Assembly (NCBI GenBank): GCA_030704615.1
Contig: CM060731.1
Coordinates: forward strand, 87,646,756-87,710,755
Direction of reading: 5' to 3'
DNA length: 64,000 nucleotides
DNA from: Takakia lepidozioides
Lineage: Eukaryota > Streptophyta > Takakiopsida > Takakiales > Takakiaceae
A program made the translations under genes and the position numbers. Under the pieces are notes generated by a model. The model ran no database searches, was not told the DNA's origin, and saw only the letters and a program-made list of their open reading frames with translations. Shown in pieces: positions 41,204 to 51,126 of this stretch; the first letter of the stretch is position 1, and each line of letters begins with the position of its first letter.

Positions 41204-43155
41204 CTAGAATGAACAGGCTGCCTTGCGATGTCCTGGCTGATTACAATAGTAACATAGTTCTTCACCATTGGGTCCTCGCCCTTGGTCTTCTCTTGGATTA
41301 TTTCTGTAATCCTGATTCCCGGGCTGGTAATTCCCCCTTGGATTACCCTGATAGTTGTCTCTGGAATTTCCTTGGTAATTCCCTCTTGAATTACCTCTCC
41401 CTTCCATGCCATTGTTATAACCACCAGACCTACCATAGTGGTCCTGATCATTGTTTCGTCTTGGCTGGGGCTGCACTTGATGCACCCTTACTTGCCTAGG
41501 TTCTCTTGCAGCTGTCCTTCTGTTGTAGTAACAATTCTCAGTAGAATGGTTATCCATTTTACAGATAGTACAGTGTTTCTCCTTCATGTGGCATTCAGTG
41601 GTGGTATGGCCTTCATTCTGGCACTTTGCACACCAAACACCATTCCTCCAATGTGTTGCAGCCTCTGTGGCATACTTCTTCAAGATTTCTTCTAATCTTT
41701 TCTCATAGTTATCCCTCTTCAACTTCTCCTTTCTCTTACTCTTCCTTTTCAGTTCTTGCTCTTCTTCTTCATCTGACTCATCCTCAGAGTCCTCATCATC
41801 CCTTTTCTCTCTCCTGAGCATTCCCAATTGCTCAATTCTGTTTGCAGTTTCAAATGCCTCCTCCACTGTATTATGGGGTAACATATCCACTTTCTTCTGC
41901 AACTCTGGTCTTAGTCCACTCACAAACCAAGTCTTCTGTAAACCTGGTGCTGGTACAGCAGCCAGCTTTTTCATCATCAATTCCATCTTTTCCATATACT
42001 CCTCAACAATTTCATGCTTCCTTTGCTTTAACTGTTGTAAACTTCCATACACTTCATCCTCAATTTTACTTGTCCTGAACCTATTTCGGAATGCTGTATT
42101 CAAGCCATTCCAGGTTAGGAAATGATTATCAGGGAATCTTGCATACCATTCACTTGCTTTCTTGATAAGTGAACAAGGAAACAATCTCATCTTGGCATCA
42201 TCGCCATTCTCATTGTTCACTTCACTATACATATGTGCTCAAATTGGCTAATGTGTACATCGGGATCCCATTTTCCTGAATATATTGGAAAATGTGGTTT
42301 TGCCCGTGTTGGTTGTAACACCATCTGTGGCCCTACCTTCTGCCCACTGACAGGTGCTGGCACCCTTGCTGGTGCTGGTGCTTCAGGACCTGTTGTTGTT
42401 GTGGTGGATCTTCCACCGAGTGGTGGCCCTTGAGCACTCCCTGCTACTGGCCCCACGATATTCACAGTATTCCCCGCTCCAGTTGCACTACTTCCCACAC
42501 TCCCTGTCCCCCCAGAGCCAGATCCAGGTAGCCCGCCTGATCCCCCTGAGCCGACACCTTCGTTGGCCTGTGATCCAAGTGCTCCACTTGATCCAGGTCC
42601 AACGGGTTGGGATGTCCTGGTTGTAGTCTCAACCTCAGCTGTTGGGTCTACTTCTTCATACTCTTCCTCTTCCAATTTCTTCTCTCTATTTTCATCCTCC
42701 AAGTTCTGCCCTTGGGTTTCTTCTTCACTCATGTAACTCAACTGCAATGGTGTTGGAGAGTCTGAACTCTCCGTTGGCTCTGCCACATCCTCTCCTCCTT
42801 CTTCACCTTCCGCTTCAGAAACTGGAGTTCCTGCTTTTGGTGTTCCATGCCAACTCTTATCAAAGATTTCTGTCAAATCTTTTATCCAGGGATGTACCTC
42901 AGATCTTTCACCTCGTGATTGATCTTCTTCCCGTACCAATTCCCTTAATCTTTCTTGCAAAGAAAAAGAAGGAGTGGCATCCAACTCTAGTTCTTCCGGT
43001 ATGGGTGATGTACTCTCCGATCTTAATGGTGTGAGAGGTCCACATGATTCCCCTATGTCTATTCCTCTCTCCCAAAGATATGGATAATTAGCTTTCAGAT
43101 AGCTTTCTCTTTTTGCTAAATATCTCTGGCGTCTAGCTTCTCTTTCATCACTCAT
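41204..43155 (-). pseudogene. Retrotransposon D: gag
   Basis: Two minus-strand frames. The first (43155-42217, 312 codons, start MSDEREARRQRYLAK) is an acidic and Gly/Ser/Thr-rich N-terminal part ending in SGKWDPDVHISQFE. A single-base shift near 42230 leads to the second (to 41204): capsid domain (MRLFPCSLIKKASEWYARF, GSLQQLKQRKHEIVEEY), a Glu/Lys-rich helix, and up to three zinc knuckles (CAKCQNEGHTTTECH, CTICKMDNHSTENC, CYYCNQPGHRKAAC) with an Arg/Gly/Asn-rich spacer containing GNYQGN-type repeats. Confidence 0.88.
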
Positions 43156-43176
43156 GTCCCATGTCTTTCATTTCTT

Positions 43177-43744
43177 TTAATGTGGCAATAACCAAAACTC
43201 TCTTCTGTAATATCTCTCGTATATGCCTGGGTTTCTTTCAAGCTTCAATGCACCCTTGGCTATACTAGAAGTCTCCGTTACCATATAACCATATGGCAAA
43301 CAAGTCTGGAAAGCTGTTCTTGGTATGAGTTTGATCCACAAAATATCCTTTGGAATCCAATTCTTTACCAGTACAAGCTCTTCATGCATATGAGTATAAA
43401 CATTCACCTTTCTTTCCTCCCAGCCTTCAAACTCTACTCGCTTAATAGATAGCAATGCTATCACATAAACCAGTGTTGGTAACCAACGTGCTCTTCCTCT
43501 ACAGGCCACCTGATAAATCTTTATCACTCCTTTTGCCAGACCCCATTCAGGGTCAGCATCATGCACTCTCTTAAGAATGTTTTCTTTACAACCGTCTGGC
43601 AATTCCAAGAACCTCTGAAAGAATCGTTTGGACCATCTTTCCTTCTCAGTTTCACAAGGAATTTGATTCACATCAAATTCTTTAATTCTCCAACCACCAT
43701 GATCCCACCAGATGCCTGTCACATCTGGTTGTTCATGACCCAGT
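43177..43744 (-). CDS. Leader ORF of retrotransposon D (Ogre ORF1 position)
   Basis: The minus-strand frame is open from the primer site to a stop at 43177, about 190 codons, ahead of gag at 43155. It contains HEQPDVTGIWWDHGGWRIKE, KRFFQRFLELPDGCKENIL and FEGWEERKVNVYTHMHEEL. No domain recognised and the start codon is unclear; it could begin within the primer-site region. An extra ORF between primer site and gag is a known feature of Ogre elements in plants. It is intact here, unlike gag and RT. Confidence 0.6.
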
Positions 43745-43761
43745 TCCCCAGTATGGTCGCC
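43745..43761 (-). promoter_or_regulatory. Primer-binding site of D
   Basis: The minus strand reads TGGCGACCATACTGGGG three bases after the 5' LTR. It starts TGG, as complement of a tRNA CCA end, and is not the initiator-Met site used by A and B. It resembles the tRNA-Arg-type sites of Ogre elements; the isoacceptor is not proven. Confidence 0.6.
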
Positions 43762-43764
43762 AAA

Positions 43765-44642
43765 TGTCGCGCGGCTTTTACTCACCCATCCCTTCGCTAT
43801 CCGAGGCGGAAACTCCAAGATAGAAGAGTTGGAAATCTCTAAGCACTCAGCCCGCTCAGAACAATCAGTCATGACCTACAGCTAGTGTATCATGGGGGTG
43901 TTTCCTATTTGTTTTCCTTCCCGCATTCATGTTAGCTAGTTACCTTACTGTTGGTAATTAAGTATCAGTTTGCTTCAGCAATCTATCGGATTCCATCAAC
44001 TCATCCATTCATTCCACAGCTTCACTCAGATCTCTCTACACAATGTGAGTATGAAGTATGTATCAGATTAATATCTATCAAGTATCAGGCTGAAGCCATG
44101 GAGTCTCTAATCTGCTCTACATTACAACTCTACTGCTTGCATTCATCAAGCATCAACAGATCGTCCTCCTCCTATTCCGTGCTCTCCCTCTTTCTGCTCA
44201 GAGATGCGCTCTCTGCCTCATTTCCCCCCAGTGATGTCCGAAGTCCCCCCAAGAAGTGATCCTTTTCCAGTCATTGCTCCTCGCTTTATCTTCCTACCCG
44301 TTGTTCTAATCGTTTCCCTCACTAACCGTCATCCGTGAACTAACATGTTCCATTCGCAGATGTTGTTCCCCACAGTCATTCCCTGTCCTGCTATCCGTTC
44401 CCTATGGTCGTGACAGCTGTGTCAAGCTGTGACTGGCTGTGCGACTGTGTTGGGCTGTGTCGGCTGTGTCGGCTGTGTCGGACTGTGACGGGCTGTGTTG
44501 GCTGTGTAAACCCCCCCCCCCCCCCCCCCCTAAAGTGCGCTGCTGTCACCCCTAAGGCTCCTGTTGGTCTCAGTCTGTGCAAAAATTAAGGGTACCCCAC
44601 AGATCCCGTAAAAGTGTCTAAGTCCCAGACAGTCCTCTAACA
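43765..44642 (-). repeat. 5' LTR of retrotransposon D
   Basis: An 878-bp LTR; plus strand TGTCGCGCGG...CTCTAACA. Matches 18392-19254. It has a pure C run of about 18 (44511-44530) where the other LTR has 7, and one extra GGCTGTGTTGGCTGTGT stretch. Confidence 0.92.
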
Positions 44643-44647
44643 AGATG
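44643..44647. repeat. Target-site duplication of D, right copy
   Basis: AGATG follows the LTR end; left copy is GGATG (18387-18391). CACTA transposase coding sequence resumes directly. Confidence 0.65.
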
Positions 44648-46102
44648 GGGTCTCAACCACAAGTGTTCACAAATGACATTGAGTTCCATATCCTTCCTAG
44701 ATGTGGCTGTGTCCTTCTCCCCAAGAATGGTTCTCAGCACATTCTCCCACAAATGTTTTTCACAATGCATCACATCCAGTGTGTATCGGATGAGTAAGTC
44801 TTTCCAGTATGGCACTTGGTTCAAAACAATGACCCATTTCATGCCATGTTCCTTTGAAGGGTCCTGTTTTCCCCCCTCAGCCCCTCCCATTGCGAGATAC
44901 AACTCTCTGGTTTTAGCCCGGTCAAATTGCTCACTTGCAGTGACCACCATAGGAGCTGCTCTATGTTCCACATGTCCATTAAAGTGGGACGAGTTATTCC
45001 TATAGGGATGAACAGCAGGCAAGTATCTCCTATGACCAAGATACAAAACTTTTTTGCATGCCTTCGAGTACCTGGAATCAACATTAGGGCCGCAAGCTGG
45101 GCAGGCCTTGTATCCCCCGTGTGCGCATCCTGCTAGCAACCCATAAGCTGGAAAGTCGTGGATTGACCACATCAAGATGGCCCTCATGCGAAATGACTGT
45201 TGCCCCACTAGGCTACTTCCATCCAATGCCTCCACACCAACTTCCCACAACAATTTTAGCTCATCCACAAGGGGCTGCAGATAAACATCTGCATTGTCAT
45301 TTCCCACAGATTGTGGTCCAGGAATCCATAAAGCCAACATCGTGAAAAATGGCTTAGTACACAGCCAGGGTGGAAGATTATAGTTTACCAACATGACAGG
45401 CCAAGTTGACCATTTGTTTGATTTATCACTGTAAGGATTGACACCATCCCATGCGAGACCCAATCGCAGATTTCTGGGGTCCGCTGCAAACTCAGGCTAT
45501 TTTTGGTCAATGTGGGCCCAAGCCTTGCTGTCTGCTGGGTGCCTAACCAAGCCATCCAAACTTCGATTCTTAAAGTGCCATGACATTAACTCTGAGATGG
45601 ATTTGGCTTTATACATTCGAAGCAGCCTTGGAATGATAGGGAAATGTCGAAGGACCTTACGAGGTACTGGTGTCTTCGTACCCACCACATAACGACGTGC
45701 CTGACATTTTGGACAAACCTCCAAATTCTGAAGCTCCCTTCTGAACAACACATAGCCTTTCGGACATGCATGTATACTCTCGTGATGAAGCCCGAGTTCC
45801 ATTATGAGTTGTTTTGCCTCATAGTGGGACTTTGGCAGGCAATTGTCTGCTGGCAACAGTTGTCTTCCTAACAATGTAAGGAGTTCATCGACAAAGGTGT
45901 TTGACACACCATGGGTTTGACAAGCATTTAACAGCAGTAAGGTAGCAGACAATCGAGAGGAAGAACTCCCTACATATAAAGCCCTGGATGCCTCGTGCTC
46001 AAAACGTAAGGCACTCGCTGCACCACGATCACCATCGCTCTTCAGTCCACCATCAGTCTGCTCTGGCACTTCTGGATGTGGAACGTGCCATTGTACAGGC
46101 AC
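44643..46102 (-). pseudogene. Tnp2-type transposase of the CACTA element
   Basis: Two minus-strand frames. The upstream one (46102-45497) has LTLLGRQLLPADNCLPKSHY, ELGLHHESIHACPKGYVLFR and a CPKCQARRY zinc-like motif, then PIIPRLLRMY and MSWHFKNRSLDGLVRHPADS. The downstream one (45463-44643) has LGLAWDGVNPYSDKSNKWS-type sequence, WSIHDFPAYGLLAGCAHGGY, CPACG, and LDVMHCEKHLWENVLRTIL. These are the standard motifs of Transposase_21 (Tnp2). An in-frame stop or short shift lies near 45465-45497. Coding runs into D at 44642 and resumes at 18391 with DUF4218. Transposase would bind element ends and cut them. Confidence 0.92.
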
Positions 46103-46240
46103 GTGGCAATAGGAAAACGGACATGTACAATACTCTACACCTTACAACAATACCGCTACCAGGAATTTGAACTGTTTCTTATAATTTCAAAGTATGCATC
46201 TGCAAAGGGAAGAGAATCCAGAGATATGCACCGGGAGTTC

Positions 46241-46450
46241 TCATAAGTTAGGATCTTGCAAGTTCAAAAGCAGATGACGCTTAGCCCAGCCAATGGTTTG
46301 CCAGTTCCCACCATGACAGGCATTGCATGGACATAGAATTTTCCGAAGACCCAGTCTTCTTGCTCGCGCTTCCTCTAGTTTCCACAATCTGTCATCGTCA
46401 TGTTCTGCTTGTGTCCGCCTTTGCAATCGATGGGCAGTAGGAGGGATCAT
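46241..46450 (-). CDS. Transposase-associated N-terminal domain of CACTA
   Basis: A 69-codon frame with HRLQRRTQAEHDDDRLWKL and LCPCNACHGG..., the C-P-C-x2-C signature of the domain that precedes Tnp2 in plant CACTA transposases. It would be the first coding exon of the minus-strand gene; the gap to 46102 may be an intron. Confidence 0.7.
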   Translation of the reverse strand: MIPPTAHRLQRRTQAEHDDDRLWKLEEARARRLGLRKILCPCNACHGGNWQTIGWAKRHLLLNLQDPNL

Positions 46451-46847
46451 CTTGGCGAGTGGGTGAGACTCGTCAGGAAATGGAGACCCAAATAGAGTGT
46501 CCAGAAGTTACACCAGGGCGCAAGCCTACAGCGAGGGAGGTAGAATGAGCAAAGCGTCAAGCGGAGAACAAGGCATTCTTCGCACAACTGAAGATCTACG
46601 ACATTGCAAAGAGGTCCAAACTTCGGTTTTTTTCATATCCCCTACCTAGCCCTAGCCATGAAACCGCATTAAAAGCTCCAAATCTGCAGAGAGGATATGT
46701 TAGGGTTTTGCAGCTGCTGACTTTGTCTTTCTTCTTCTTTGTAGCGTCGAAGAGAGCTTGAGTCGCCCTAAACGCCTCGTTGAGGAAATCCTCAAACACA
46801 CAGGTCCTCCTCGCCGAAGTCACAGAGTTCAACTCCTATACTCTGTA
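46451..46847. promoter_or_regulatory. Divergent intergenic region of the CACTA genes
   Basis: About 400 bp between the minus-strand transposase start and the plus-strand accessory gene start. Both promoters should lie here. I see no clear TATA box; pyrimidine-rich sequence (TTTGTCTTTCTTCTTCTTTG at 46723) precedes the plus-strand gene. Confidence 0.4.
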
Positions 46848-47400
46848 ATGTCACAACGGGAGAAAGAGGTAGAGCAAGAGGAGGAAGCGCAGGTTCAAGC
46901 GGAGTCAGACACAGAGGAGGCACAAGAGCAAGAATTGCAGCGAGACCAAGATTATGCCGCACATGAAGACTTCAATGAGACCAGCTCGGAGTCAGAGATG
47001 GAAACGATGAAAGAAGCCCCAACAAAGACAAAGCGTGCAAAGCACCCTGCAAACTCCCCAACCCATCAGCAGGTTTGCGATCTGCACCAAGTTCTATCTC
47101 CATATGCATATGAAAAGGCAGTGAGGGTAAGAAACAATTGCAGCAAGGTTGTTGGGCATGAGTCTTGCATATGAATTTGGGTGGGAAAAGGCTCACTGGA
47201 ATGTCAACTCCAGTTGCCTGCTTTCTGGCTTGGTCTGGATTGTAATGAGGCCAACAGTTGTAGGGGTCATACTTCTTCTTCAACAAAGCCAGATAGACAA
47301 TGCAGCACTAGAGGCACTTGAAGTCCTTACCCCTAAACCCTCCAACATCTCTTTGCCAATTCAACTTGTGGACCATGTGCCTTTGTTTTCAGCAATGTGA
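46848..47400 (+). CDS. First exons of the CACTA-associated gene
   Basis: ATG at 46848 opens a 93-codon exon (SQREKEVEQEEEAQVQAE, later KTKRAKHPANSPTHQQV), acidic and then basic. It ends at a good donor, GTAAGA at 47127. A second coding-like stretch (about 47255-47395) reads SQIDNAALEALEVLTPKPSN and ends at GTGAGT (47397). The next recognisable exon is at 51127. The intervening DNA is LINE-derived, that is, an intron enlarged by insertions. Exon joining is not fully resolved. Confidence 0.45.
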
Positions 47401-47584
47401 GTGTTGGTACTCTTATGGTATGCTTGACTCTCCTTCATGATGGTATATAAATGTTGCCTCTTTTTCCTTTTTCATCTTGAACCCATAAACTGAGAATAGT
47501 GGTTTTGATTTGGTGATTGTCTCTCACCAATCCATGGACCAAGAAGAAGAACAACATGAACGGTAGTGACAAGCCACTTTGTCT

Positions 47585-47790
47585 AACTTCATTTTCATCA
47601 GAGAGAGAGAGATTGTACTCATAAGACGTTGTTTGCCGTAGCCTTGTGGACATTGACCCCGCGCCCAGTTTGAGCGGGAACAAAAGGGACAGAACCTACC
47701 TCTGTCAGGGGCTGACGTTGGTAGTAAGACTTACCTTCATATATAGAATTAATTGGGTTTTCCAGATATCCTCTAGAAATCCTTCTTGTA
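47585..47790 (-). repeat. Short dispersed repeat with (CT)n tail, copy 1
   Basis: On the minus strand it runs from GGATATCTGGAAAACCC to a short TCTCTCTCTCT tail. It matches 49245-49460 (GGAATCTGGAAAGCC..., AAGGCTA) across about 190 bp. A simple-repeat tail and constant start suggest a SINE-like retroposon. Confidence 0.5.
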
Positions 47791-47846
47791 TAGATTGACA
47801 ATGACGCCCTGTCACCAGCGAAAGGGGATCGTTTCAGTCTTCTAGA

Positions 47847-49244
47847 TCAGGTTAAAGAGGAGAAGTAGGGATTGAATTCTGTCTTGAAGTTGATGGATTG
47901 AACCGTCTCTGCCAACGCCTGATTTATGTTGACAACCCGCATGGGATCGCCACCGTGCTTGATAAGCTCGTTGACAATACCATCAGGTCCACCAGCTTTA
48001 TATCCATTTAAATGTTCAATTGCTTCCACAATCTCAGAAGGACTAATGGGAGCGTTATAAGCCATTGAAATATACTCCAGTTCATCAGGGCTGTTTTGCA
48101 TCATAGGAACAGTTTTTCCAACTGTGTCCCTCCATTCAGTAGAAGACCCCTCACTGTTAGACCTAGAAGTTATGCCAAGGATACTGTAGTGAGTTTCAAA
48201 GGTTTTGACAATGTCAACCGATGAAGTCACCACTGCACCTTTAGTAGTCTTCAGCGCTTGTACTTGCTGACCGTTTTTCGGCTTGTACAAATGTTGAAGG
48301 GCCAACCAGAATTTCTTGTCATTACCACCATGGTGGTTTGAGTTTATTTCACTGTATAACTTGTCCCAGTATAATTTCTTCTGAGACCTAACAAGCTGTT
48401 TGATATCTTTACGGAGCTGGTAGTACCTCGCCCACAATTCTCTGTTGGTTTCCAAATTGCAGCACTCTTTATAGAGGGCTCGTCTCTCAGCTATCTTGAG
48501 TTTAATCTCATTGGTCCACCAATTAACAGCTCTACCATAGACAATTAGTTTCATCCCAATGATCTTGTCAACCACGGAGGAAACGAAACTCTCCCAAGAG
48601 TCCCCTGCTCTTTCGACTTCATTTCTTGCGTTATCAGAGCGAGACTGAAGTTCTTGGAGCGATTGGACAAAATGAGGGAGACCCTCTTGCAAGGGCTGGA
48701 CATACTCAGCCTTGACCTCCTCATTATGGAGTTTTTCTATGCGCCACTTCCGAATCGAATGTTTCACATATCTCTTGGTGTTGGGAAAACACCTTTTGAT
48801 CTCATTCCAAACCAGGAAATGGTCAGAGGTACCAATATCAGTTCTGTCGATCAACACATTGGCACACTGGGGGAACAAATTTTTGTCCATTATGATATAA
48901 TCCACAATGGAACGTTCCCCAGTTTGGGATTTCTCACGAGTCCACTGCACTTGGTCACCTCTTGTCCTGTTATTCAAGGTCAAAAGCTGAAGATCTTCTA
49001 GACATTAATTAACCGTCTGCCATTAGAATTCAGTTCGTCCTCACCAAAAGGTCCAATGATATCGTCCTGATGGAGCCCTTTGCCCACCCGGGCATTGAAG
49101 TCACCCAATAGCACCACCTGACCTTTGGCAAGGAACGAAGCACAGTCCAGCTTTACATCTTCGAAGGCTTTGTCTGCATCAGCACAAAGCGTCCCCTCTG
49201 TGGGCATGTAAACACAACCCACAAAGAGGTCCTTCGTCCTCGAG
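47847..49244 (-). pseudogene. LINE ORF2 remnant (endonuclease to early RT)
   Basis: Minus-strand non-LTR retrotransposon. The N-terminal piece (about 49240-48998) has GCVYMPTEG and VVLLGDFNARVG, the apurinic-type endonuclease motifs. The next frame (48983-47847, 378 codons) has VDYIIMDKN, the catalytic GTSDHFLVW, a Trp-rich linker (AVNWWTNEIKLKIAERR), and the early RT segment APISPSEIVEAIEHLNGYK and AGGPDGIVNELIKHGGD. RT decays after this (47847-47790), where IPF.W..G.IVNLYKK words remain. Such proteins nick DNA and reverse-transcribe in place; this copy is 3'-decayed. Confidence 0.88.
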
Positions 49245-49247
49245 ACT

Positions 49248-49296
<49 letters not shown>

Positions 49297-49460
49297 CACT
49301 CCTGAGAAGTTGCTTATCATAGCCTTGTGGCCACAGACCTTGCCCGTGCCCAGCAGAACAAGAGGGAACAGACATGAGGGGCTCACTCCAGTAGTAGGAC
49401 TTACCGTGTTATAAACATTAGTTCAGGCTTTCCAGATTCCTTTTAGAAAGCCCTTCACAC
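49245..49460 (-). repeat. Short dispersed repeat with (CT)n tail, copy 2
   Basis: Related to 47585-47790. Its tail is a (GA)n tract on the plus strand at 49251-49292, about 21 dinucleotides. It interrupts the LINE endonuclease frame, adding a false Ser-Leu run. Confidence 0.5.
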
Positions 49461-50079
49461 AAGCATCAATATGTTGTATGTGGGCTACCAAGCAATGAGA
49501 CCCCAACAAGGCCACCGCTTTAGACTCAGCCTTGAGATATTGAAAGTTGGTGAACAGAGGTGCAGGGACTATGTTCTTGATGGTCCTGAAGAGGGTCGCT
49601 CTCTGATGAGAATACCCCGGACTTGTATCAGAAAATGGACATTGTCTTCAGGCCACCCACACCAGTGAGCATTGACAATCTCCCTTTCCTCTCTGCATCT
49701 GTTTATTGTTCAAAGGTAGACTCCCCATCCTGAGGTAAAATTTTCAGTCTAGTGCCAAGGGTAGGTCTGCCCTTCAGATCATCCTTAAAGTCCTCACCCA
49801 TGTCACAAACTGGAAACGAGTTCAGGGAAGTTTATGCCTAACATTGTTTTGTTCGGACATTCTTCATGCTTTTGACATGGCCTTAGACACTTCAGCCTCC
49901 ACGTCAGATTCATCTAGCAGGAAGAGTTCTTCCTTCCTAATATTCAGGTATTTATCATAGGGTCGCTGGTATGAGGCATGCGATTCAGCTGACTGTACCA
50001 TCTGACCTTGAACTCATCATGTTGAGAGGTCAAGGCTGGTACTCCAAACTCGCCCTGAGCAGCCACGTCAGTTGTTCTA
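49461..50079. other. Unassigned sequence among LINE remnants
   Basis: No convincing gene. A 65-codon plus-strand frame (49471-49668) has no recognised motif. Probably diverged LINE or flanking DNA. Confidence 0.3.
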
Positions 50080-50258
50080 CAGCTTCTGGGGTCAGGGGAA
50101 AGATATGGAGGATGGTTCACAACCTGCATGCGAACACCAAAGCTTGTGTTGTGGTCAATAGCGAGAAGTCTAATTTCTTTGACATTGACCAAGGTGTAGC
50201 TCAAGGTTGTACCCTCTCCCCGCTGCTCTTCAATGTTTTCGTTTTATCAGCCCCTTAA
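50080..50258 (+). pseudogene. LINE reverse-transcriptase fragment, plus strand
   Basis: The plus-strand frame reads IWRMVHNLHANTKACVVVNS then FFDIDQGVAQGCTLSPLLFN, the RT motif with QG..LSP before the catalytic domain. It is opposite in direction to the other LINE pieces here, so it is a separate insertion or an inverted piece of the same LINE. Confidence 0.8.
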
Positions 50259-50689
50259 AAATTAGGAAAGCAAGAGATTTGGGTTACAGATGGGTGATGC
50301 CGCCATACCAGCACTTATGAAGAGATCAGGCCTTATCAGGCCTTGGAGTACACATCTGCCGTGTGGGTTGGCCAACTCCAATCATGCTAAAACTTTAGAA
50401 TCCATTCAGCTTTTGGTGCTCAAAGAGAGCATGTCAGCGCGTGCACCATAAGATGTCAAGGAAGGAAACCTTTGTAGAAGGAAGGTGTCGTTCTAGGACA
50501 GAGGTTTCCTTAGAGGTTTCTTTCTTTTTTCCTTCCTTGAATAGGCCAGCTCAGGGACATGGTTGACACAGCCCCCAGGAAGCCTGCCTCACCTTCATGG
50601 AAAACACTTCCAGACTCCAAATCAACCTCAAGATGGGTGCTTATTATCCTACAGAACAGCTTGCAAACTGTGGTAAGAAGTGTAATGCT
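50259..50689. other. Unassigned AT-mixed sequence
   Basis: No gene or repeat recognised. A near-palindromic AGGAAGGAAACC/GGTTTCCTT stretch lies near 50458-50520. Confidence 0.3.
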
Positions 50690-51010
50690 ACGGTAGTTCC
50701 TAGGCTGTCATCTGTCACCTCAGATTGACACTGACACCCTCTCTCCAGCGAAAGGGTATCATTTCAGTCTTCCAAATAAGGTCCCAGAGGAGTGCAAGGG
50801 CATCTACCATATGATCACACCAGGCTTGACAATCGTATCAGACACACCAACTTTATAGCCCTTTAGATGTTCTATTGCTTCAGCAATCTCAGAAGAACTA
50901 ATGGGCACGTTGTACCCCTTTGTGATGCACTCCAGTTTTTCAGGGTTGTCTTGGATTGTAGACAGTCATTTCCACTGTACCCTTCCATTCTTTAGAAGAC
51001 TCCTCACTGT
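50690..51010 (-). pseudogene. Second LINE fragment, minus strand
   Basis: Matches part of 47790-48090: GACACTGACACCCTCTCTCC and CAGCGAAAGG near 50728, and the AGCAATCTCAGAAGAACTAA stretch near 50883, which in the larger copy encodes the EIVEAIEHL region. It is a shorter paralogue of the same LINE family. Confidence 0.7.
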
Positions 51011-51126
51011 TTATAGGTAGGTCTGACTGACAGGGTCTTCTTGCATAGGCCTTTGGGCTTTGCTTACCCACTAGGTTTGCCATCCCTAGTAGTATGGTGG
51101 TATTGTTTCTCATGTTTATGTTGAGC

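Larger units (their letters stand above)
18392..44642 (-). mobile_element. Giant Tat/Ogre-like retrotransposon D, internally inverted
   Basis: A 26.25-kb unit bounded by direct ~870-bp LTRs. On the minus strand: 5' LTR 44642-43765, primer site 43761-43745, leader ORF, gag, protease with DGGS active site, RT first half ending at 39484. The remaining RT, RNase H, integrase and post-pol ORF are on the plus strand at 25609-31216; the end of the post-pol ORF returns to the minus strand at 20762-19293, then polypurine tract 19271-19257 and 3' LTR. Leader ORF, DGGS protease and large size suit the Tat/Ogre lineage. A second transposon (M) accounts for most of the extra length. D itself without M would be about 13 kb. 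Confidence 0.85.

Noticed and set aside
44391-44589. Small ORFs in the D LTR with Gly or Pro runs
   Set aside because: They come from the poly-C tract and GGCTGTGTC repeats of the LTR.
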